In this document: piece by piece, positions 31,131-42,638 of the stretch
How positions within the stretch are numbered: position 1 is the first letter of the stretch
Layout: each line of letters starts with the position of its first letter
From: Sympetrum striolatum
Taxonomy: Eukaryota > Arthropoda > Insecta > Odonata > Libellulidae
NCBI GenBank assembly: GCA_947579665.1
Contig: OX388350.1
Span: forward strand, 88,059,152 to 88,123,151
DNA: 64,000 bases
Direction: 5' to 3'
The notes under the pieces: model-generated
Databases searched by the model: none
What the model was told of the DNA's origin: nothing
Seen by the model: the letters and a program-made list of their open reading frames with translations, nothing else
Translations under genes and position numbers: made by a program

Positions 31131-32344
31131 TGTCATAGGTTTGAGCCCAGAGAGGATTATATTTTAAAATGGGAGAAATGGAAAAAGGCCATGTAGAACG
31201 AATTTCTTTTGTTCTACATTAAAATATGAAAAAGTATGAGTGCAGAAGTGAGACTTGTCTGCATGATGTCTAAGAGATCAAAGTTTTCTTTTTTTGTGAT
31301 GCAGTTTAACAAGCCAGTATGAAATTTGCAAAATTTCAGTTTTAACGCCAATTTATCATGTTTTTTCCTCCTTCCGAAGATAAAATCTATTGCAACGACC
31401 ATTATTTACATCGAATACAAATTTGTTTACAATCCTAATTTCATAGGATGAAAGTTTGATGTATTTTGAATATTTTTTAATGTTTCTTTCAATAAATTTT
31501 ATTATTGAATATCAAGAAAGTGCAAGTTTCATCTCAAATCTCTCATTGAATCTTGATCTCACATTTGAAAATTATGTACATAAGAAAATTATATTAAAAA
31601 GAAACAAATATAACATATAGACCCATAACTTTTGAGTAGTATATACTGTATGCATTATTTTTATACTTTTTATAATATTCTTTTATTTTTCCTCATAATG
31701 TACAGCTAGCAGCATAAAAAAGTTACCACCTAAGATGCAACCAGCATAACTCGAGAAGGGCGAGTCTTTCAGATTCTCTGTTTTGAGCGCGCTTTTCGTC
31801 TTCCTCTTTACGCATGGCATGTTTTGAAGGCTTTTGTGACGATATATATTTTATTAATAATTGCTAAAAGTCATTGCTTTTGCTGCAGTAGAAGCAGTAT
31901 TGTATTATGAAAGAATTAAATTCGTATTTCGTTAAATCGGCTCGAATCTCAAGCGTAATTCGCTCTTCTTCATAAAATATTGGACATGAATTACTTTGAC
32001 TGCTCATTTCTCCTCCTAACATAAAATATTCCATCAATGCAGATTTAGAATGGAATTGGTTATTTCAGTTAATGCTCCACATGCACGCAGGATGAATGTT
32101 TTCGTAAAGATTATGATACGATAATTAAGAGAATATGAACTACTGTAAATTAGGTCAACGGAAGAAGGGGAAATTTAAAAAATGTAATAAGAATAAAATG
32201 GAGTAATAATTAAACAATACCTGCTATTACAAATAATGATATGTGATAGTGGAACTCAAATAGGAAATAAGTTGCTAGTTTTCATTGAAAACGAATTTGT
32301 GAAAGTCGCCAAGTTGTTTGGACGCCATTTACATTTGCAGGGAA
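31131..32344. other. No gene recognised
   Basis: AT-rich, no motif or splice-supported exon seen. Confidence 0.35.
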
Positions 32345-33000
32345 TTTTGATTTAATAATAATAGTAATAATAATTTATTTAACACATACAGGTTAAAATC
32401 CCACATAGATGTGTTGTATTATAAGAACAATAAATAAATAATAAGCACTATAAAAATTGAGTGAATGTGAAAAATAGATGAGAAGAACATGATGATAAAG
32501 AAGATGAAATGATGGAGAAGTAGGAAACGGGTGAAAGAAAAAAATAGAGGGAGGAAAAAATTACTTGAAATTAGGGTAATGATTTTATGAGATTCCTGCG
32601 GATTTGTGATATTGAATCGCAAAAAAAGTCTATGTCCGTTTTGGAGACAAATAAGTTTGCTTCCCTCACGATTCGCGGGATAGGGGAAAACTTGTAGGGG
32701 TTAACTCTGCACTGAGGTTCGTAGAACACAGGTGCACTCCTTAACCTGCGTTGTGGCACGGACACACCACAGATATTGGTTAGCTGGGGGCAGTCAGTCC
32801 TGTCTGTAAAGAGTTTTTTTAAGAAAAGGACATCCGCAGCCTTTCTTCTAGACTCAAGAAGGGGAAGATTGAGATTCTCACAAAACTGAGGATATTTATC
32901 TTCGGAAAAATCCCAGTTAGATCTAAAACATATCCACTTGACGAAGCGTTGCTGAATTTTCTCAACACAGCGCACTTTCTTCTTGTGGTAAATAATTTAA
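32345..33000 (-). pseudogene. LINE ORF2 3' end with (TAA)n-like tail
   Basis: The minus-strand frame 32,975-32,571 encodes a LINE ORF2 C-terminus: VEKIQQRFVKWICFR, LNLPLLESRRKAADVLFLKK, CPQLTNICGVSVPQRRLRS and FSPIPRIVREAN. A 3' UTR of about 200 bp follows, ending in a TTATTATTACTATTATTATT run (32,353-32,373), typical of Jockey-type LINEs. The sequence starts abruptly at about 33,000, so the copy is 5' truncated. The remaining frame is open, which suggests a fairly young fragment. Confidence 0.75.
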
Positions 33001-33009
33001 ATAGTAGCA

Positions 33010-36000
33010 CACTTTATACTATATGTGAGATAGGCCAGTATAGGTCATCTGTCCTCGCTATAATCTCGCAATGATCTTTTCGCCATCGGGCTGCGAAAAT
33101 CATTATCGTTGAGAATAGGGTCATGTTGTGTCGTATTTCGTCATGTAAATCACAGCTAAGGAATATATCTAATAATTATTGTCTATACAGAGTTATATTC
33201 TTGAAAGATACTCAGCCGAGGGCTCCGGTCGTTTAGGACTTACTACTATCGAACCTGTAGTCTTTTAACAAACCGCTTTATATTGTATTTGCAAACATTT
33301 CTTTTGAATAATTAAATCAGAAGGACTAGTCGTGCAGAGTCAAGTCAAGCACCAAAAGAATTGAATAATATACTTCTAATAATTTAATTCCTTTCATTTA
33401 CACCTTCTCCGTAATAAATGTTTGAATGCTAAAACGATTAATAATTTCAACATTTGAAAAAGGTATGAACCAACAATTTTAGACATAACAACTCCATTTT
33501 TAAAATACGCACGTAATGCACTCATGCATGAATAATAAATTTAAATCTGCTACTAAGGGTTTCAGCGGTAAGTTCCCTTGGGTGCTATTTCTGCTCTCCT
33601 TGTTTTCGTCTACATAACGGTATATGAGTGCCATTCATACTGGGCTTCTCAACGAAACAAAGGTAGCTTCTCCATGGGGGTGAGAGAGGAAAGAGAAAGG
33701 GTCTTCAATGGAGCAGTCACAGGTTACTTCTGTCTTTAGTCGCTTCAGACCGCCCAATATTCGAGGTGGGGTTTTGCATGAGAGCGAGAATTGCTTGAAG
33801 ATGCCATTCTTAGTTGTGGACGGAAAGATAATGAAAAGTTCGTCGATGAAGGAATATGAATGGGGTTACAATTAATTACTTATATATTTTTTACATAAAG
33901 CATGGAGACGATGATAGGAAAATAAACAATGGGGATACGGAAAATTTTATGCTTACTAAGAAGAGAATGCTGATTCTCTTCAACACTAAGGCATACATCT
34001 AAGAAATGTAAAGATAATATGGTAAACAGGCTCAGAAATTATGTGCACAGATCCTGGGATGTAGGCTGTTTATAAGATTGAGAAAATGGTTCAATTACAA
34101 GATCGAGAAAACGATTTAAGCCATTTTAAGACAAAATAATGCAGGTTAGAAGGTGACCGGAAAAATATTTTTTCAATGGTTCAGCCAAAGAGAATGTAAA
34201 TGAGATCAACCATTCGAAAAAGTTCCGATATTTGTGGCAGTTTGCATGTTTCGTTTTCCTTACCTACTGCATTTGGTGTTATGTGAACTCACTTCTAAAA
34301 CGTTCATTTACATCCAAAATGCATAAACCATTAGCGATAGACCTATCATAGTCGAAATTATTTATTATCACTGTAAATTTATTTTGCTTTGAAAATTAGT
34401 AGGATATAATCACGTAGGCATATAAGAATATGCATACAATGTGCATACATTCATACATATAATTAGAGCTTCCGCCAGTTAATCCTACATAAATGTCGAG
34501 CAATTCACATATTTAAATTTCTGCACCTTCAAGATATCGTAGATGTCTTCCTTATCTTTAAACCAAGAAGTTTTAAGGAAGAATAGGCGAGGCCAATGAA
34601 ACCAGCATTAAGATTCAGCAGTAATAGATTTTCCTGACAATAAGAAATATTTCCCAAGAAGGGAAGCTTTACCCATCTTATTTAAGAGTAATTATGGGTA
34701 ATAAGTATGAGATGTCGGTATTTCTAGTGCTGTATCTGATAATGGCTGATGGACTTAACTGGCCTCTCATTAAAAAAAGGAAAGGGAAAATACGAAGCCT
34801 AAATTTTAATTATTAAACGGCTTTTACCGATGTAAGGGCAACTCAGATTGATTACGCCTGATTTAGTAGTTTTACTAAATGTAATTTCCGTAAAAATATA
34901 GTCATTGCTGAACGACTAAAAGAAATGGCGGAAATAACTAAGGACAAAGATTCACAATTTCTTATATAACGCTGTTTCATAAAGTAACGGCTGCTTCAAT
35001 CAATTTGACTATAAGGAAATTATTCAGAGAAGTAGAACCAAAGAAAGCTACATTGCGAAGGAAATTGATTACAATCATCGGGAAGGGGTAATCTGAAGAT
35101 TATTGATATTCTGGGCAGGCAGACGTTTAGAACTAGTTCCCCTTAGTGGATAAAAGAAAGTTTAATTAAATATTGTGACCGGGTGTAATCGTTAAAATTC
35201 CGTAAGCTACGCGTATAATTTTATCATTGAAAATCTTCAAGGGATCTGAGAAGAGCCCACAAGCGCTGTGGACGGTCTACCAGACTGCCCATGTCTCGGA
35301 CCGTCTCTGCTTTCAGCAGTAGAATTAAACATATATTAACCATAGAAAGATCACTCCCGTAGAAACTTAAGCTTCGTAAAATACCAATTCCAATATTACG
35401 TTCTCAATATTTACATTCAACTTTTCAGGCTCTTTTCGCTATTTCTTCTAACCAATGATTTTCATAAACCTTTGGGATATCCTTACAAGTCAATCAACAA
35501 TAAAACGGGAAAATTTAAGAAATAGCTATTTGCGAAAACTAGCGTTCCTTTGGTTCTTTCTTATTACTATCATTGGATGTATAGGGTTTTCAATTCTTTT
35601 ATTCCATTAAATGATAGACACAGTTATCAGTTTCGTAGATTTTAAGAACCTTTAAAATTAATATAAAAAGCACCAAAAGCAAGTGAATACATTTTTTCTC
35701 TCTGATGACGATAGCCAAAATGTTAAACTCATCTTGATTCACTTATAAAATTTGCTAGTATATCTCACCTGGTTTATAAAATACAAAATAAGGATGTCAT
35801 TTAAATACGTATTTAAACTCAATTACAATCGTCATTACAGTAACACACTCGCAATAACTTGCCCATTCTGTGTCGAGTTCTAAAAACTCATAGCTCTTGC
35901 TAAGTCTTAGGTTTGGTTAGACCTTGATTAACCCATTGTCATGCAAAAGTGACAGATCTACGGATAGCGGTCTTATAATTTTCCATAACTGATAAAATAA

Positions 36001-36640
36001 AAGATGGTTTTCTTAAAATACTGAGACCTTTAAAATAAACAAATTTTAATACTCTTTGGAGTCGATTCGTGGATCAATAAATAGCTAAAAATACGAAAGA
36101 AGTAACTTTTGAGAAATAAAATTTCGAGAATTTTACCAAAAGGACGTCAACCGCTGGCCTTTTACTACAGTATTTACTAGAAGCCATTACTTTGAAACGA
36201 TAAGGAATCCATGGATCCAATTTTTAGGACAGTGGTTTCATCAAGCGATTTATGATTATTTTCATTTAATCCACATCAGATAAACAGTGAGATCTCGTAA
36301 GTTTTAGGCCGAAGAACATACAATATTTCTAATCTGATGCTCTGCAGTCCCACTTTATGAGAGATTTATTTCTTCGAGTCATTCTTCTAATTGCGAGCTA
36401 AAAATTAAACATATATCAGAGAAGGCTAGCGAACACATTATTTTAGATAACATCAAAATGAATCAAGCAAATTGCAACCCAAATACTCTTCTCCCAACGA
36501 GAAAGTTTTTCCTTTCCATTCCCCTTTGGCAACGAAAGGATTATCTTGCCCTTCTCCCCCACCTATTCCGTTTTGTCCTGTTTAACAGTTTTCCAGGAAT
36601 TCTGCCCTTTCACGTGCAGGTCACACTCTTGTTCCTTCTC
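33010..36640. other. No gene recognised; possible intron
   Basis: 3.6 kb without recognisable repeat ends, domain or exon. It has less obvious repeat content than the rest of the window. If the exon candidates at 36,661 and 40,480 belong to one gene, this could be intron or upstream sequence. Confidence 0.35.
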
Positions 36641-36660
36641 ATTCTTTCTTCTTTTTCCAG

Positions 36661-36713
36661 GCACACGCCATATGGAGGATCGGGTATTTATGTAAATGTT
36701 GAAGATAGTGCTA
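36661..36713 (+). CDS. Candidate 53-nt internal exon
   Basis: The acceptor is a long pyrimidine tract ending 'cttctttttccag'; the donor is GCTA|gtaagtg. Only one of three frames is open and gives HTPYGGSGIYVNVEDSA, entering with one base and leaving with one base of a split codon. I do not recognise the protein. Splice-site quality is the main support. If spliced directly to 40480, the reading continues SWFDVRPSHGQVCDG and stops at 40,596. Confidence 0.4.
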
Positions 36714-37079
36714 GTAAGTGTCGGAGCTAATTGTGTGAATTTTTCTACAATGTTGTTATAAGGATAATTTAATTCTACAAATTAATGGATTATACAATCT
36801 ATAGTAGCCACGAGAGTAAGGGGAAATGGTAATCTAGAGAGGAATATTCGTTATTTAAATCAATCGAATGAGTTTTAACTTTGAAGAACTCCATAGGTAA
36901 CTAAACACAAGAAAATAAATAACTTTGTCAAAGTTATACGACTTTCTGTGTGGAAGTTTTGGAACTTTTATATCCTTGTGTTTATTCCTTAGTTATCTCT
37001 CTTGATAATAGAACGATTTTCAATTGGGAAAGTTAAACGAAAGGTTTCTAAAAGCAATCAAATTATAGTGATCCACCGA

Positions 37080-37340
37080 ATCATGCACATATCTTATATA
37101 TAAAAATTCAGCCTGCGTATGTTTGTGCCCGCAAAACTCGGAAACCACTCGGTCGATTGACTTGAAATTTTTATAGAACATTTCATTCTAATATTTATAC
37201 GAAATATAAAATACGAAAGTATTTCTATTTTAAAAAATGGTGACACTTCGTCCTTGCTTCGATCCCAGACGAGTCAAAGCATTTCCGTAAGAAATGCACG
37301 TAAAGCTCATTTTTGTCGCTGCAGACTTCATTTCTTTTGC
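37080..37340. repeat. Dispersed repeat fragment
   Basis: 'cgcaaaactcggaaaccact' with 'cgattgacttgaaattttta' and, about 100 bp on, 'cttcgatcccagac' resemble the B-box repeat family of 10.8-12.1 kb in layout ('gacttgaaatttttac' followed by 'ggttcgattccag'). The match is weak. Confidence 0.35.
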
Positions 37341-37740
37341 AAAATTAAATTAAAAAGAATGGTCACACGAGATTGAGACGTAAACCAATAGCAGAGAAAA
37401 GGAATACAAAACCTTATTTTGGTCATGTATTATTGTTTTCGAACTGAATTTTCAAGATTTTACTCGGAATACTCGAATTTTTTTGTAAATTTTGTGAGTA
37501 TAAACAACTGGTCCCCCTGACAAAAAATGCCATTGTTGAATCCAAGATCCTGCGTTTTGGTCTATTTAGAGTTAAGAAGAAGAGAAAAGTTGCTGGTTTC
37601 GTTCACATTGATAAGCATAATCAATCGTTGGAAGTGATTTAAATGATCAATTTTCGAAGAACAAAATGTGAGTTATTTTGATGCCGAATGTTGTATTCAG
37701 TGAAATTCATTTGTATTGTTTTGGAAATGATTTGATAGTC

Positions 37741-37806
37741 CCCGGTGGGAGCCAATGTGCGAAATGACCTAAGCTGTCGAAGCACTTTTAACAATACTAC
37801 TACTAC
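37741..37806 (+). mobile_element. 66-bp retroposed fragment with 12-bp target duplication
   Basis: The insert is flanked by an exact direct repeat gatttgatagtc (37729-37740 and 37807-37818) and ends in an ACTACTACTAC tail. A short insert with a simple-repeat tail and a 12-bp duplication fits an extremely 5'-truncated LINE or SINE insertion. Confidence 0.72.
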
Positions 37807-37994
37807 GATTTGATAGTCTGTTATCAAAAATCAAAGTGAATGATTGCTGCATTCAATTCGATTCATTTCTTTAGTTATTTTCCAGTTGGTCGTCGTCAAA
37901 TACAATAGTACGCGTTAACACATCAAATGTTGTGGCAGATAATGGATAGTAGTAAATGATTTTTATATAAATAACGAAAATTCTCCATCCAAAT

Positions 37995-38540
37995 GCGAGA
38001 GCCGAGCTAGCGTAACGGACCATGTCCTCCATCTTTCTTTTCTCTCCCTCCCTTCTCGAGAGAAAGGCTCGCCGGTCCGAATTTTGGACTTAGTTTTTCT
38101 CGGTGGGTCAGGGGTGGTAACTTTTTTTTGCTGTTAGCTGTACTTTATGGATGAAAATCCATGCACATTTTCCTTGATTTTCTGCTTTGTTTTTGATATT
38201 ATTTTGTATATTGCTATCACTTTTTTAAATGTGAACTGATTCTTATTTATGTATCGCATATAAGTACTTATTGGTAGTGTATTTATTTATTTTTTAATGT
38301 TTTGCTTTTTTCTTAGCTATGACTATCGGTAGGTTTTCGCAGGTTTTTCACACCCCCCTTCCTTGTGGGTGTTTTCCTGCAGTGGATTATTATTCCTAAG
38401 AATCTCTTAGGTTTTTTACATCCACAAATCTTCTAATTATTTCTACTTCTTATTTTGTAATTAATGACGATGGGTTAGATGGAAGAAGACTTTTAAGTCT
38501 CAATCTTGCCCAAATAAAGACGATTTATTATTATTATTTT
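37995..38540 (+). mobile_element. tRNA-headed SINE-like element
   Basis: The head 'gagccgagctagcgtaacgg' has the layout of a tRNA A box, and 'cgccggtccgaattttgg' about 60 bp on resembles a B box (GGTTCGAATCC). A body of about 400 bp follows, ending 'cccaaataaagacg' and a TTATTATTATTATT tail. The tail matches in kind the LINE 3' end at 32.35 kb. No target duplication was found, and the RNA polymerase III boxes are diverged. Confidence 0.5.
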
Positions 38541-38589
38541 AACTCAGGGTAGCATCCGTTTATAATTTTCTTTGCTTACATCATGCAAG

Positions 38590-38960
38590 CACTCATTTAC
38601 TAGTTTATTTATATAATTCCATAAACAGCACAAGGCTTCTTCAATGGGATGAAAAAAATACAATTTGTAACAAGAAATTTAATAAGTAAAATTTCATAAA
38701 ATAAGTAATTTAAGTTAAGAAACATAACTAACAAAGCAATAATGTTTAGAAACAATGTTTACAGACTGTTGAGAAGCAATGTCTCTGTCCTGCTTATAAA
38801 CTGTTGTTAGTCATTTTTTATTTATGTTTACAAACAAAGCACACAGTCTAAAATTAGCTTTACAGATTAAATATTTCTCAGTAGCAATATTACTCAACAA
38901 GAATAGATGCCGCATTTTACAGACTGTAAGATGCACTTTTTTCTTGTGCTGTTCATCATC
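38590..38960. repeat. Diverged counterpart of the 30.87-kb repeat
   Basis: Shares 'ttccataaacagc', 'aaacaatgtttacagactgt' and 'ccgcattttacagactgtaa' with 30,867-31,110 but in different order, suggesting inverted or rearranged fragments of one transposon family. No ORF is supported. Confidence 0.4.
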
Positions 38961-40479
38961 GAACAACATCCTACCCTATCTCTATCTGGCATTGGGTTGG
39001 ATGGATTGTGAAATAAGGATTGACAGAGTGAGGGAGAGAATGTGCTTTGTCAAAGAAGAGTTCTCTTCTTGCGCTAGATCAGTTTAGAAGTCATTTGAAA
39101 AATTCCGTGAAAAGAGAAATTAAGACAGAAATATGAAACTCACTGTTTGAAGAAAATTCATATGACGATTTTCAGGGATTTTGAAGGTCAGTTCGGTTTT
39201 ATAGACTAATAATTATTTCATTCCAGAAGTATTCGGCTACTTTTAGTTATGAAATTCTGAATCAGTCGAACACAAGTTCCTTTTACATTCTTAGGTAGGG
39301 TATGAAATGAAAAATAGCACTTGTGAATGTTATTGTTTCAAGTACTAGAAGACAGCTAATGTAATTAGTACCAACAAACATCGAATGATTCGAGAAATCA
39401 TTTTTATGTACCCTCATTATTCATACTTTTAGCGAGGCTCTACGTCATCGAAGTTTATTTGCTTGAAATAAGGTTATTCGATCGAATATAATATGATTGC
39501 AGCAAAAAATAAACAAATCAGTAACACAATTTTAGAATTATGCAGTATAGATATAAATATACAATCAAATTACAAAATACAATATACACACAACAAGGTT
39601 CGAAGATGCTCAAATAATTTGCACTTAAATTGAGACAAAATCTTTCCTTAGACTAATTGGCAATGTATTCCAAAGATTGACTTATTACTGTTATTATAGT
39701 TTGGAATCTCATGTCTGTGTTTGTGTCCAGGATTATCCATTATTACAGTGCCTCTGTGTAATTCTCTTATAGCAAGAATACTGTTTTCATTGCATAATTC
39801 CTTGAAACTAATCAGTGTTACCAAATTATATAAATATTATATATAAAATTAAAAATATAATTGATAAACAGAAGGTAACATTAATATTTTTAGGAGTCTA
39901 GGGGCAGGATATGATAAATTATCGAAGAAAAATACCAGGTACTAAGCTTCCCCAACAAATATTGGGGATGATTAGCTAATTAATAGTTGTATATAAAATT
40001 TGTTTTGAACAAGCTACATAATAATGAGAGGTTGCATGAAAGATAAAACATATTTGCTCGCGAATTACATTTAATAATACTATAATTGTAAGACTGAATC
40101 TGGCAATCTTACTTTAGTAACATGGAGTTAGAGAATAGCAAAATGGAATCTAGGCTTTGCAGTAATGATAAAAGCTCACTTCAAAAGAAGCTAAGGAAAC
40201 TTCATAATTACAATGATTATGAATTTCACAAAAATCAATCATGCATGCAATGACTTTTTCATTTTTAGATCATAAACCTTATTTCTATGGCAAAAACCAA
40301 AATATTCTGGATTATATGCGGAAGATAAAAAACAGGAAAGAATGCAATAATACAATATTAGAAAATAATAAAAATCACAGAAAACATAAGATAAAACATT
40401 GAAAAAATTAAATTGTTTAGGAAATGAAACATTCTAAAAATGACATGTGAAAGCTATACCCATTTCAATCTTTCCTCAG
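38961..40479. other. No gene recognised
   Basis: AT-rich. It could be intron before the exon at 40,480. Confidence 0.3.
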
Positions 40480-40734
40480 GTTGGTTCGATGTACGCCCGT
40501 CCCATGGCCAAGTCTGCGATGGCCCAGCTAACGAGCCTCAGGTCCACTTTGAGGTCACAATCAAGAGAAGAGCCAGAGGAGGGGCCCGCCAAGCCTAAGC
40601 CATGCCGGAGACAAGACCTTGGCACGGTACCCACTTCTGCAAGGAAGAACGCTCAAGACACCACATCTGTGCAATCGCATACTGCGAGGGGAACCATCTC
40701 TGCTATCTTCTTCGGCTGCAAAGGGGGACTTTAA
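40480..40734 (+). CDS. Candidate terminal coding exon, function unknown
   Basis: The acceptor 'caatctttcctcag' precedes a GC-richer island in AT-rich surroundings. One frame is open from the acceptor to TAA at 40732-40734 and gives 84 residues: VGSMYARPMAKSAMAQLTSL, then SREEPEEGPAKPKP, ending ISAIFFGCKGGL. The second frame, which is the one reached by direct splicing from 36,713, is open to TAA at 40596 and gives SWFDVRPSHGQVCDG...VHFEVTIKRRARGG. The base-composition shift and the acceptor argue for a real exon. I recognise neither protein, and cannot decide the frame without transcripts. Confidence 0.45.
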   Translation, partial: VGSMYARPMAKSAMAQLTSLRSTLRSQSREEPEEGPAKPKPCRRQDLGTVPTSARKNAQDTTSVQSHTARGTISAIFFGCKGGL

Positions 40735-42638
40735 TAGTCTAATTGTTTTACCTGTTGGAATACTGTGTTAAACAAGGCAGCTCTTAGAAGCATTAATTAC
40801 TTGTTTTGCAGGCGTATTTATCTTCCAAATATCATTTTTTGTTATGTCAGTTCTAGATGGGACATGCATATGCCTGTGAAATGGTTTTATGTATAATTTT
40901 GTATATATTGATATACTAGCGAACATGCATATCTTTATCTGGCTAGTTCAGTGCTGTCTTACTTAATTCCATGCCTGTTAGACACTTCCTGCTGATAATT
41001 TTCTGACTCTTAGAGGCAGGATTTCCGATTCATCAATCAATACTCCATCCAATGTTCTCTAATGCTTTCTTGTTGAATTTGTTCTTCTGGTTTGGTCTCT
41101 GTGACAGTTTTGATGTTCAAAATTCATGTTGAGGTTTCATTTCTACTATAGAGTGATACTGGGGCATCATAATCTTTGTTTTACTTTCTTTTAAATTTAT
41201 CCACCATCAATTTGTGTACTTATTTCTTGATATATAAGCCTTAAATCCCCTGCAAGATGTATACCATCACATTGGTGGTAGAGTCTTAAAGTAATAGACC
41301 CCTTCTGTCTGTGGGTTCATAAATTCTGCTTACTTTGTTTGAAGTTCAATCTACCAACAGCTGCAAATAGCTTTGCTCTTTCTTTGGTTGAATAGTGAAA
41401 AATAGGGGACAATAGCTCATGACGGCAGGCATTCAAGTCTCTTCTTACAGCTGTTGAAGTCGCCAAGAAGTAATAATGTATTTATTCTCATGCACCTCAG
41501 GGTTTTGGCCGGGTGTTGCAGAGTTTAGGGAAGAATATATCAGGGTTTTGTTGGAAGGTGATTAAGGGCAAACAATATCTGCAAGTGGAAGGTGTTAAAT
41601 ATCTTTCTGCGTAGCATCCATTGAAATCTTCATCGCATTGACTAAGGGGAAGGAAAAGAATACAATTGTGAGCTTAAGTGATGGTCGAATATCTCGAGTT
41701 CTGTCTGGGTAATGTTGAAATCTTTCTGTCAGACAGTCATTCAACTATCCAGGAATGCATGACCAATCTAAAGCATTGGTAGAACTGTTCAATTAAGAAA
41801 AAATCAATGAAATCATTGCTTCTGCATATCTATATTGTATGATAGTTACAAGATATCTGTACATCTTGCAATTGAATTCTTGGGCTTTGAATTTTTGTTA
41901 GTATTCCATGGAAATTTATTTCAACAACCGAAGGTTTTCATGAATAATTTTGGGTAGTAGAGGAGGCACTGAAGAGGTATTTGCTGGCTTCCAGAAAATT
42001 GCATTTGCTGTAAAAGCTTTCAATCAGCTTCGATAAGTCCAAATAAGATTCCCAAAAGTGTTAATTGGTGATTAATTCACCTGGTACAGTTAGAGTTGGC
42101 ATTTTCTTTCCTCAGCTTCCAAAACTCATTTTCATTCTGCAACATTGGTGACAACGAAGGTGTTTGATGTACGCTTAATGCTTGTTCTTAAGTCTTAACT
42201 AAAAGCTGTGAGTAGTTCGTGAAACAGGCAAACTGCTTTAGTGACACAGTACGAATCCAAATGACCGAAAAGACTGTTCCGTGGGTAATGACAAGAGTTG
42301 AAATTAGTTTTTTACCGCTAAATTTTCCTAGCAAAAATGGCTTTTGCCTGAAAGTCTTAACCTTTTAGGGTATCACGCAAAGTTGCAAATCACAAGTGAA
42401 ATATGTACATGTAAAAATAAATATTCGTGCAAGTCATCATTTTACAATCAAAAGAAGAATTGTTGCGACGTTTCAGGAAACCAAATAAAGGCCTAAATCA
42501 TTTATCCAAGGGTTTGTGATGTCTGTGTTATATTCTAATAGGTTTAGTAGGCATCAGAAAATATGCAAATCAGCTACGAAATACATGTGTTGTCCATGTC
42601 CAGGGTGAATAATAAAATTTCAAAGTAATTCGGACGTA
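40735..42638. other. No gene recognised; possible 3' UTR then intergenic
   Basis: If 40,480-40,734 is a terminal exon, the start of this stretch would be its 3' UTR. No clear polyadenylation site was fixed. Confidence 0.3.

Noticed and set aside
35240..35320. Hairpin-like 'gacggtc...ggaccgtc' near 35.28 kb
   Set aside because: Short and isolated; no evidence of a conserved RNA or transposon end.
36880..37030. Possible inverted repeat around 'taactaaacacaag' and 'cttgtgtttattccttagtta'
   Set aside because: The arms match only loosely and no target duplication or family resemblance was seen.
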